This document shows, in pieces, positions 55,383 through 62,830 of a stretch of DNA of 64,000 nt. The notes beneath the pieces are model-generated. The model worked only from the letters and a program-made list of their open reading frames with translations. It was not told the origin of the DNA and did not search any database. The position numbers and the translations under genes are program-made. This DNA is from JBGAHD01 sp044226395 (GTDB lineage: Bacteria > Pseudomonadota > Gammaproteobacteria > Xanthomonadales > Ahniellaceae): contig JBGAHD010000001.1 of the NCBI GenBank assembly GCA_044226395.1, positions 868,001 through 932,000 of the forward strand, given 5' to 3'. Numbering within the stretch: position 1 is the stretch's first letter; every line of letters starts with the position of its first letter.

Positions 55383-57355
55383 GCGAGCGCCTGGCCTGGC
55401 CAGGCTTCATCGCCACCGCCGTCACGCTGTTCGCCAGCGTGATGCTGCATGCGCGCTGGTTGCCGTCGGCGCTGACCGCGATTCTGTGCGCCATCATCGT
55501 CTTGCGCGTGGCCTGGCGTTTTCGCAGCGGCCGTCGCGTGCCGGCGTGGTTGCGGCTGATCCTGGTGGTGTTTTTGTGCGTGGCCGTGTGGCGCACGCTC
55601 GGTGGCTTGTTCGGGCGCGAGGCGGGCTCGGCCTTGCTCAACGCCATGCTGGTGGTGAAGCTGCTCGAGACCGAATCGCGTCGCGATGCGCGTCTGGTGG
55701 TCACGGTTACCTGCTTCGTCGCGTTGTGCGGTTTTCTGTTCGATCAAGGGCCGCTGCAGACGGCGCTGACGGCGATCGTGGTCGTGCTGATCTTCGCCAC
55801 GTTGTTCCGTCTCGACCCGGGTCCCAACGAATCCGAGCGCGGCGCCCTGCTGACCTGGGCCGGCGCGCGCGAGGCGGCCAAATACGTGGCCTTCGCCCTG
55901 CCCTTCGCGGCCGTGTGCTTCGTGTTCTTTCCGCGCTTGTCGTCGCCGCTATGGGGCGCGCCGGAAGACGCGCTCACCGCGCACACGGGCATCAGCGATC
56001 GCATGGATCCCGGCGGTATCTCGAGCCTCGCGCTCGACGACACGCCGGTGATGCGCATCACCTTCGACGGGCCGCTGCCCGAACCGCGCGATCGCTATTG
56101 GCGCGGGCTCGTGTTCTGGTTCTTTGACGGCACGAGTTGGGGCGGCATCGACATGCTACGCGGCTACAACCAGCGGCCGGAAGTCGAGGCACTCGGTCCG
56201 CGCGTGAATTACGAAGTGCTGCTCGAGCCAACGGATCAGCGCTGGTTGTTCCTGCTCGACTCGCCGATCCAGCCGCCCGACGGCGCGATACTCACCGGCG
56301 ATCTGCAAACGCGCGTCGACAAGCCCGTGATCTCGGTGATGAGCTATCGCGGCAGCTCCGCGCTGCAGGCGCGCGTGCAGCCGAGCATGGACCGTCGACA
56401 GGCCTTGCAAGGCAAGCTCCTGCCCAATGGCTACAACCCGCGCACGCGCGAACTCGCGCAACGTTGGCGCGAGGAGACCGGCGGCGATGCGCGCGCGATC
56501 GCCGAGCGCGCGCTGGCCATGTTCAACGAAAGTTTCATCTACAGCTTCGAACCGCCGCTGCTGGCGCGCGATAGCGTCGACGATTTTCTGTTTTCCACGC
56601 GCACGGGGTTTTGCGAGCACTACGCCAGCGCCTTCACCTTCCTGATGCGCGCGGCCGATGTGCCGGCGCGCGTGGTCGTGGGCTTTCAGGGCGGTTTGTT
56701 CAATCAGGCGGGCAACTATCTCGTGGTGCGTCGCTCCGACGCGCACGCGTGGTCGGAGATCTGGATCGAAGGCGAAGGCTGGGTGCGCGTCGACCCGACC
56801 GCCGCCGTCGCGCCCGAGCGCGTGCAACGCGACGCGCGCGAAGCCTTGGCGCAATCGGACGCCTGGTTCAGCCGCGGCTGGTTGTCGACCTTGCGCGAGC
56901 GCCTCGACCTCGCCGGTTACTACTGGAACCAACTCGTCGTGCAGTTCAGCGCCCTGCGTCAACAGAATCTGCTCGAACGCCTGGGCATCGACGCGGGCGA
57001 CCCGACGCGCTGGAGCGTGATCCTTTTCGGCCTGGGCGCGGCCTGTCTGCTGATCGCGGGTTGGCTGGTGGGCTGGCGGCGCAAGATCACGGGCGATGCG
57101 CTCGATCGCGCCTGGCGCGAGCTGCTCGCGCGCCTGGCTCGCGCCGGCCAAGCCAAGCGCGACACCGAACCGGCCGAGGCCTACGCGCAACGCGTCATGA
57201 ACGCGCGACCCGATTGGCGCGCGCCCTTGAGCGCCTTGACCCAAGATTACGTGCGACTGCGCTACGCTAGCCGCGAGATCGACGACATCGCCGTCGAGCA
57301 GTTTCGACGCGCGGTGCGCGCCTTTCGTCCGCGTCGTCGCCGTCGGGCGGCCTGA
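55352..57355 (+). CDS. tgpA: TgpA-type membrane transglutaminase-like protein
   Basis: A 667-residue protein with about six N-terminal helices (DUF3488 region), a large periplasmic transglutaminase-like domain and one C-terminal helix (VILFGLGAACLLIAGWLVGW) followed by a cytoplasmic DUF4129-like tail. The papain-like triad is intact: Cys421 in GFCEHYASAF, His465 in DAHAWSEIWI, Asp481 in WVRVDPTAA. P. aeruginosa TgpA, the family prototype, is essential and affects the envelope. It overlaps the DUF58 gene by 31 bases and completes the MoxR-DUF58-TgpA unit. Confidence 0.93.
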   Translation: MFARTRPLALSERLAWPGFIATAVTLFASVMLHARWLPSALTAILCAIIVLRVAWRFRSGRRVPAWLRLILVVFLCVAVWRTLGGLFGREAGSALLNAMLVVKLLETESRRDARLVVTVTCFVALCGFLFDQGPLQTALTAIVVVLIFATLFRLDPGPNESERGALLTWAGAREAAKYVAFALPFAAVCFVFFPRLSSPLWGAPEDALTAHTGISDRMDPGGISSLALDDTPVMRITFDGPLPEPRDRYWRGLVFWFFDGTSWGGIDMLRGYNQRPEVEALGPRVNYEVLLEPTDQRWLFLLDSPIQPPDGAILTGDLQTRVDKPVISVMSYRGSSALQARVQPSMDRRQALQGKLLPNGYNPRTRELAQRWREETGGDARAIAERALAMFNESFIYSFEPPLLARDSVDDFLFSTRTGFCEHYASAFTFLMRAADVPARVVVGFQGGLFNQAGNYLVVRRSDAHAWSEIWIEGEGWVRVDPTAAVAPERVQRDAREALAQSDAWFSRGWLSTLRERLDLAGYYWNQLVVQFSALRQQNLLERLGIDAGDPTRWSVILFGLGAACLLIAGWLVGWRRKITGDALDRAWRELLARLARAGQAKRDTEPAEAYAQRVMNARPDWRAPLSALTQDYVRLRYASREIDDIAVEQFRRAVRAFRPRRRRRAA

Positions 57356-57415
57356 CGCGACGAAGCGCGACCCGCGTCCGTCGTAGTGATCATGGCCGAA
57401 GGCCGAGGAGGCCCC

Positions 57416-57973
57416 ATGCGCAAAGTCTGGTTGTTGCCCGTGCTCGTGCTCGCCGTATCGGCGTGCGCCACCATCCCCAAGCCCATCGCCGGCGACATCG
57501 CGCCGACCTCGCCCAATCAAGGCGTGAGTGAAGGCGCGCGCGTGCGCTGGGGCGGCTCGATCATCGTGGTCGAACCCAAGCCCGACGAGACCTGCTTTCA
57601 GATTCTCGGCCGCGATCTCGGCGCCAACGCGCGACCACGCGAGAGCGACAACAGCGCCGGCCGCTTCATCGCCTGTCGCCAGGGTTTCTATGATCCGGCG
57701 ATTTTCACGCAAGGCCGCGAACTCACCATCGTCGGCACCGTCGCCGGCACCGAGTCGCGCAAGATCGGCGAATACGACTATCGTCTGCCACGCGTGAATG
57801 CCGACGTCGTTTACCTGTGGCCCGAGCGCGTGGACTACTACGACACCTACTATCCCGCGCCGTCGTTCTACTGGTGGCCCTACTTCGGTCCGCCGGTGAT
57901 TCACTACCGTCACCCGCATCCGCGCGGCAAGGAAGCGACGCCGCAGCCGGTGCCGCCGCCGCAGGGCAATTGA
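57416..57973 (+). CDS. Slp-family outer-membrane lipoprotein
   Basis: A 185-residue lipoprotein. ATG 57416 (MRKVWLLPVLVLAVSACA) has CCGAGGAGG just upstream; a longer frame at 57386 would spoil the signal peptide. The lipobox VSAC puts the lipidated Cys at about residue 17. The Slp-like body has VRWGGSIIVVEPKPDETCFQIL and AGRFIACRQGFYDPAIF. The C-terminus is rich in Tyr, Trp and Pro (FYWWPYFGPP). Slp proteins are starvation- or acid-induced in E. coli; a similar role here is inference. It lies 60 bases after tgpA. Confidence 0.88.
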   Translation: MRKVWLLPVLVLAVSACATIPKPIAGDIAPTSPNQGVSEGARVRWGGSIIVVEPKPDETCFQILGRDLGANARPRESDNSAGRFIACRQGFYDPAIFTQGRELTIVGTVAGTESRKIGEYDYRLPRVNADVVYLWPERVDYYDTYYPAPSFYWWPYFGPPVIHYRHPHPRGKEATPQPVPPPQGN

Positions 57974-57982
57974 AGCCTTTCT

Positions 57983-58015
57983 CGCGGGGCCGGCGGATGC
58001 GCCGTCGGTCCCGCG
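57983..58015 (+). terminator. GC-rich hairpin after the Slp gene
   Basis: A stem of about 14 bp with two G-T pairs (CGCGGGGCCGGCG against CGCCGTCGGTCCCGCG, small loop) starts 10 bases past the stop. No T tract follows, but the position suggests a terminator or 3'-end stabiliser for the moxR-slp unit. Confidence 0.5.
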
Positions 58016-58296
58016 ATTGCTCGTCGCGAACAAGGTTCTCGTTGTGGAACCAAGTCTCTCGCTTGTCATCCCTCCTTCACGCGAAATGAGTCGAACGCGC
58101 CAATGCGCGGTCTCGACTAAGGCTTCTTCGCGCAAACCACGAAGGACTTCGCAAATCATGCCGCGCGCTTCGTCGTAGAACAGGTTACGCGCGCGCGTCG
58201 ACCACGGCGCCTTGACGCGAACCGGGTCCAGACTACACCGGACTTTCACCGCGACACGTGATGCGCGACGGATGCGCGCCTCGGGGGGACGAAGAC
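58016..58296. other. intergenic region before the Tat-exported protein gene
   Basis: No gene is supported here. The stretch should hold the promoter of the following gene, but no clear -35/-10 pair is visible. A minus-strand open frame crosses it with mixed, protein-like composition (LFYDEARGMICEVLRGLR, then TAHWRVRLISREGG). It has no good start or ribosome-binding site and merges into the antisense frame of tgpA, so I do not call it. Confidence 0.4.
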
Positions 58297-60897
58297 ATGA
58301 CACGAAAAGACGCGCGACCCACGTCGACGCCACGCATCGACGCGCGCCGCCGCCAGTTCCTGCAAGCCGCCGCCGCGATTGGTGGCGCGCAATTGCTGCC
58401 GGCTTCGGCCTTGGCCGCGATGGTCGAAGGCAGCGGCGCGGAAACCGTGTTCGCCAATGGCTTCGAACCGATCAACATCACGCCCAGCGGCATCACCGGC
58501 GGCTACTTCAGCCTGCCCTCGCTCGCCGACGAGCGCGCGACGTATGACTTGCTAGGTTGGGCGCGCACGGCCGCGGACGAAGAATTCGACTTCCTCGACC
58601 TCGGCCCCATCGGCACCACCGACGTGCACGACGACAGCGAAGCCGACGATCTGTGGACCTGGGACGCGCAAGCACGCCGCGGCTACACCGCGCCGATCGT
58701 CGCGACCATGCGCGGTCGCTGGCTCACGTACTTTCGCACGGGCCAGTACCGCGCCGATCTGATCGCGGATGATCCCAATCGCGGCGACATCACGCCCGCG
58801 ACCAGCGCCGATCCCTTCTGCCACGGCTATGGCACGGGCTTGATCACGGTGGGCTATCTCAACAACGACGCCACCGCGATGACCGAAGCCGAGGCCATCG
58901 CCGACATCGGCCTGACTGCTTTGTTCGGCGGCACCACCGCGCCCGGCAGCGGCGGCCGTGCCTTGGCGGCCAGCGGCAACAACTTCGGTTGGGGCGGCGG
59001 CCGGCAGATGGCGCGCATCGGTCAGTTGGTCGTCAACCTCGCGTACGCGACGGGCAAGGCCAAGTGGGTGAAGTGGCTCAACGCGCTCACCGATGCGTAC
59101 CTGACGGCCGCGAATTGGGCCGAGGCGCCCGCGCTCGGCATCGTTCAAGGCGGCGCGTACTTCTGTGATCGCTACTGGATGGACGTCAACGGCCAACAAG
59201 GTGGCGCGGCCTGGGACGCCGGCGCGCGCAGCAATTCGATCTATCAATACGGCATGCACGCGGAGTTTCTGTGGCGCGCCTTCTTGGTGACGCGTCGCGC
59301 TGACGTACGCGAGCGCCTGATCAAGTTCGCGCGCTTCATGCAGCACTACGCGCACGATCCGGCCATGACCGCGGCCGGTGGCCCATTCTGCGGCAGCTAC
59401 ATGGGCATCGCGCCGGGTGGCGGCCATTGGCATCGCGACAATCCCGGCGACGCGCATTACGACTGCAGCGTGGTCAACATCCTGGTGTGGGGCCACAAGT
59501 TGACGGGAGACGCGGCGCTGCTGACACGCGCGCGCGTGCACTTGCGACAAGGCACGCGCTGGCGCGAAGGCGATCCGGGCTCGGGCGGCGGCGGTCCCTT
59601 GGTCGGCCCGAATGAAGTCGCCGACTTCATGGACACGCGCCGCAACGTCGGCGGCTCGATCCTGTTCACCGACAACAAGGGGCAACTGCAATACGCCTAT
59701 CAAGTGTTCGAGAACGGTGGTCGACCGCTGACGCTCGACAGCGGCGTGCCCAACTACATTCGTAATCTACCCGCGGGCAACGCCTACGCGATTCCAAACT
59801 CGCGCATCAGCAATGCGTTTCAAACCTTCGTGGGCGAAGCGGGCGATCCGATCGCGATCTTCGCGTTCTCCGGTGGCGCGTACGACAGCAAGCGTCGACG
59901 ACTCACCTATTGCGGCGGCGGCCACAACGATCACAACGGCAATGGCGCCTACGGCTTCGCGCTCTACGACAGCGAAACGCCGACATGGACCTTGTTCAAG
60001 CCACACACCTCGCCGCCGAGCATCGACAACTTCGACGCGCCCGGCCCCGAGGACGCGCCCAACGGCGATCCGGCGTCTTCTCACACCTACAACCAGATCG
60101 TGTACGACGAGCATCTGGACAAGCTCGTGCTCTGCGGCCTCGGCTCGATCGCGGGCGCGAGTGGTTCGAACGTGCCGCGCTTTCGATTTCTCAATCTCAG
60201 CGCCAACACGTGGGACCCAAAGTCCAATGCTTTCCTGAGCACCGGCGTCTCGATGTTCGGCGCGGCGTTTTGTTTTCACGCCGTGGAACGCGCGATCTAC
60301 GGTCGCGGTGGCGGTAGCGAAAGCAAGGCCTTCCGCTTCGACAGCGTCGCCAACACCTTATCGACGTTAAGCCTTTCGGGCACCGGCGCGATCACGCCCA
60401 ACATCGACTCGGCCACCGCCATCCATCCGCTGCAGAACTACCAGATATTCATCGGTGGCTACGGCGACCTGGGCCCGGCCGACAACGGCAGCGCCGACAT
60501 GATCCTGTGGGATCTCTCGACGCGCAGCGGCAACGCGGTAACGACGTACGCGCGAACCCTGATCGGCTTTCCCACCGCATTGCGCGCGGGGAAACTCGCG
60601 CTGGAATTTCATCCGCCTTCCGGCACCTTCGTCGCCTGGGACGGCGGCACCGTCATCCATCGCCTCATTCCCCCCGCCAACCCCTTCACCGGCACCTGGA
60701 CCTTCACCACCGTCACGCCCGGCGGCAGCGGACTGCCCACGCCCGCGGACACCAGTTACGGCGAGCCCTACAGCAAGTTCCGCTGGGCGCCTTTTCCAAA
60801 CGATCCGAGTCGAGGCGTGTTCGTAGTGGCGGTGGCGCAAGGCACGAGCGGGGCGTATACGGCGAGTTTGACGTATGTGTTCAAGCTGAATTTTTGA
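58297..60897 (+). CDS. Tat-exported two-domain protein: helical-barrel-like region + kelch-like propeller
   Basis: The 866-residue product starts at ATG 58297. A Tat signal has the twin arginines in ARRRQFLQAAAAIGG at about residues 16-30 and a likely cleavage after ASALA. Next is VFANGFE, a short motif I associate with exported proteins of this bacterial group. Residues about 65-420 are helix- and Trp-rich (WGGGRQMARIGQLVVNLAYA) like an alpha/alpha barrel. From about 470 to the end, repeats such as FAFSGGAYDSKRRRLTYCGG with HNDHNGNGAYGF and FIGGYGDLGP point to a kelch/galactose-oxidase-like propeller. Enzyme or binding role unknown; carbohydrate-related is a guess from both folds. Confidence 0.8.
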   Translation: MTRKDARPTSTPRIDARRRQFLQAAAAIGGAQLLPASALAAMVEGSGAETVFANGFEPINITPSGITGGYFSLPSLADERATYDLLGWARTAADEEFDFLDLGPIGTTDVHDDSEADDLWTWDAQARRGYTAPIVATMRGRWLTYFRTGQYRADLIADDPNRGDITPATSADPFCHGYGTGLITVGYLNNDATAMTEAEAIADIGLTALFGGTTAPGSGGRALAASGNNFGWGGGRQMARIGQLVVNLAYATGKAKWVKWLNALTDAYLTAANWAEAPALGIVQGGAYFCDRYWMDVNGQQGGAAWDAGARSNSIYQYGMHAEFLWRAFLVTRRADVRERLIKFARFMQHYAHDPAMTAAGGPFCGSYMGIAPGGGHWHRDNPGDAHYDCSVVNILVWGHKLTGDAALLTRARVHLRQGTRWREGDPGSGGGGPLVGPNEVADFMDTRRNVGGSILFTDNKGQLQYAYQVFENGGRPLTLDSGVPNYIRNLPAGNAYAIPNSRISNAFQTFVGEAGDPIAIFAFSGGAYDSKRRRLTYCGGGHNDHNGNGAYGFALYDSETPTWTLFKPHTSPPSIDNFDAPGPEDAPNGDPASSHTYNQIVYDEHLDKLVLCGLGSIAGASGSNVPRFRFLNLSANTWDPKSNAFLSTGVSMFGAAFCFHAVERAIYGRGGGSESKAFRFDSVANTLSTLSLSGTGAITPNIDSATAIHPLQNYQIFIGGYGDLGPADNGSADMILWDLSTRSGNAVTTYARTLIGFPTALRAGKLALEFHPPSGTFVAWDGGTVIHRLIPPANPFTGTWTFTTVTPGGSGLPTPADTSYGEPYSKFRWAPFPNDPSRGVFVVAVAQGTSGAYTASLTYVFKLNF

Positions 60898-60936
60898 ATG
60901 AGGGTGCGGCGTGCCGTCGCCCGCGGCCCGTGCGCA

Positions 60937-61416
60937 TCAACCATCGCGCCCGAGCATAGGCATTGGGGCGCCATCGGCTAGTGCGCATTTCCAAATATGC
61001 GGCGTTTCAGTATCGCCCGCGCTAAACTCGATCTCACCTTCGCCGGGACGATCCGGCCAAAACAGGCACACTGTGTCGATCTTTAGGGCGAGGACTTCAT
61101 TTCGCCACAACGCCAGCTTGGCGTCCCTTTCCAACTCACTCTTGAGAAATCGTTCGACTTTTTGCTTGAACGTTTCAGCATCGAGGGCCAATCTCACGGC
61201 GGCCTCGATCAACACTGGCGCTGGACCTATTCGCGCTTGCTTCGAGTTCCAGTCTGCCGTGACCAGAAACTCGAAACCAATCTTCGCGCGCATGCCAACC
61301 GTGATCCAGCACTCGTCCTCGTCCGAGAACGTCAGGCGTCCCAGGTAGTCGTGATCGAATTCGCGCTCGATCTCCCGCGGATCGCCGAAGAGAAATCGCT
61401 TGAGCTTCTCAAGCAT
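60937..61416 (-). CDS. small cytosolic protein of unknown function
   Basis: The 159-residue product has no family I recognise. It begins with a basic helix (MLEKLKRFLFGDPREIERE), followed by a predicted beta-rich part (DHDYLGRLTFSDEDECWIT), a helical middle (AAVRLALDAETFKQKVERFL) and a hydrophobic WPDRPGEGEIEF strand. The start and strand pattern recall DUF2262/immunity-like proteins, but only loosely. Its bases are less GC-rich than its neighbours (many AA/TT codons), which hints at recent acquisition. It lies 46 bases after the HIT gene on the same strand and converges on the Tat-protein gene. Confidence 0.7.
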   Translation of the reverse strand: MLEKLKRFLFGDPREIEREFDHDYLGRLTFSDEDECWITVGMRAKIGFEFLVTADWNSKQARIGPAPVLIEAAVRLALDAETFKQKVERFLKSELERDAKLALWRNEVLALKIDTVCLFWPDRPGEGEIEFSAGDTETPHIWKCALADGAPMPMLGRDG

Positions 61417-61462
61417 GAGACGACTTCAAGCAATGTCCGTGACGTGCACGTGGGTTCCTCAC

Positions 61463-61807
61463 TCAACCCGGCGGCCAACTCATCTGCCGCCCCGCGAGCA
61501 AATGCAGGTGCAGATGAAACACGGTCTGGCCGGCGTCCCGGTTGCAGTTGAACACCGTGCGGTAGCCGCTCTCGGCGTAGCCTTGATCGCGGGCGTACTT
61601 GGCGGCGGCGAGGACGAGGCGACCGATCAGGGTGGCGTCGGCTTCGGTGATGTCGTTCAAGGTGGGAATGGGTTGGCGCGGGACGAAGAGCACGTGCAGC
61701 GGCGCTTGCGCGTTGATGTCCTTGAAGCCGACCACGTGCTCGTCTTCGTGGACGATTTGCGCGGGGATTTCACGGCGGATGATGCGGCTGAACAAGGTCT
61801 CGCTCAT
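61463..61807 (-). CDS. HIT-family protein (HinT-like purine nucleoside phosphoramidase)
   Basis: A 114-residue HIT protein. The catalytic triad motif is VFHLHLHLLAGRQM near the C-terminus, and the family start LFSRIIRREIPAQIVHEDE with VGFKDINAQAPLHVLFVPR is complete. Proteins of this type hydrolyse AMP-lysine and other nucleoside phosphoramidates. It lies 23 bases after recR on the same strand and probably shares its transcript. Confidence 0.93.
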   Translation of the reverse strand: MSETLFSRIIRREIPAQIVHEDEHVVGFKDINAQAPLHVLFVPRQPIPTLNDITEADATLIGRLVLAAAKYARDQGYAESGYRTVFNCNRDAGQTVFHLHLHLLAGRQMSWPPG

Positions 61808-61830
61808 GGGCTGCTCCGTGCGGGTGTCGA

Positions 61831-62430
61831 TTACAAATCGTGGCGGGTGCCGAAGGCATGCGCCAGGGTGCCGCGATCGACGAATTCGAGTTCGCCGCCG
61901 ATCGGCACGCCATGGGCGATGCGCGTGACTTTCACGCCGGCGGTGCGCGCCATCTGACCGATGAAGTGCGCGGTAGCCTCGCCTTCGACCGTGGGATTAG
62001 TGGCGACGATGAGCTCGCGCACCTCGCCTTCGCCGAGGCGTTGCGCCAACAGATCGAGGCCGAGTTCCTGCGGGCCCAGACCATCGAGCGGCGACAGACG
62101 ACCGAGCAGCACGAAGTACAAGCCGCGATAACCCGTGGCCTGTTCAATCGCGACTTGATCGACGGGCGTTTCGACCACGCACAGTTGCGTGGCATCGCGC
62201 GAAGGGCTGCGGCACACGGCGCACAAGGGGTCTTCGCTGAAGGTGCGGCAGCGTTGGCAGTGACCGATGCGATCGACCGCTTCGACCAAACGTCCAGCGA
62301 GACGCCGCGCGCCCGCGCGATCGCGCTCGAGCAAGTGGAACGCCATGCGCTGCGCGCTCTTGGCGCCGACGCCCGGCAAGCAGCGCAGGGCTTCGATCAG
62401 TTCGGCGAGCAGGGGCGATCCGGCGGTCAT
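61831..62430 (-). CDS. recR: recombination mediator RecR
   Basis: RecR works with RecF and RecO to load RecA on gaps. The product is 199 residues: an N-terminal helix-hairpin-helix (RCLPGVGAKSAQRMAFHLLE), a zinc finger CQRCRTFSEDPLCAVC, a Toprim domain (ELIVATNPTVEGEATAHFIG) and the C-terminal GELEFVDRGTLAHAF. It sits in the widely conserved dnaX-ybaB-recR order, 67 bases after ybaB. Confidence 0.97.
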   Translation of the reverse strand: MTAGSPLLAELIEALRCLPGVGAKSAQRMAFHLLERDRAGARRLAGRLVEAVDRIGHCQRCRTFSEDPLCAVCRSPSRDATQLCVVETPVDQVAIEQATGYRGLYFVLLGRLSPLDGLGPQELGLDLLAQRLGEGEVRELIVATNPTVEGEATAHFIGQMARTAGVKVTRIAHGVPIGGELEFVDRGTLAHAFGTRHDL

Positions 62431-62497
62431 GGTCGTCGCGAGGTGGTCATTGCACGATCACGCGGCGCGGCACTGCACGCCGCGCGCGTAGCGCGAA

Positions 62498-62818
62498 TCA
62501 GAACGGCAACTTCATACCGGGCGGCAGGTTCATGCCGCCGGTCACTTCGGCCATGCGCGTTTGCGTCTCGGCGGCGAGGCGATTGGTGGCGTCATTGAAA
62601 GCGGCGACGAGCAGATCCTCGAGCATCTCCAGATCGCCCGCGACCGCGGGATCGATCTTGACGCGACGCACTTCGTGACGACCGTTGATGGTGATCTCGA
62701 CCATGCCCGCGCCGGCCTGGCCGGTGAGTTCGAGCTTGGCGATTTCGTCCTGCGCGCGCTTCAGGTTTTCCTGCATGCGCTGCGCCTGCTGCATGATGTT
62801 GCCCAAGGGTCCGCGCAT
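62498..62818 (-). CDS. ybaB: nucleoid-associated protein YbaB/EbfC
   Basis: A 106-residue DNA-binding protein of the YbaB/EbfC family. The helix with MQQAQRMQENLKRAQDEIA is followed by the beta region VEITINGRHEVRRVKIDP and the second helix LEDLLVAAFNDATNRL. The C-terminus has the typical Gly/Met/Pro-rich end (TGGMNLPPGMKLPF). It lies 12 bases after the dnaX stop and precedes recR. Confidence 0.96.
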   Translation of the reverse strand: MRGPLGNIMQQAQRMQENLKRAQDEIAKLELTGQAGAGMVEITINGRHEVRRVKIDPAVAGDLEMLEDLLVAAFNDATNRLAAETQTRMAEVTGGMNLPPGMKLPF

Positions 62819-62830
62819 GGCGTTTCTCCG

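Noticed and set aside
56156..58333. 725-codon minus-strand open frame opposite tgpA and slp
   Set aside because: Composition mirrors the real genes on the other strand, and no family motif is visible. Only its first part, in the gap before 58297, is kept as a low-interest observation.
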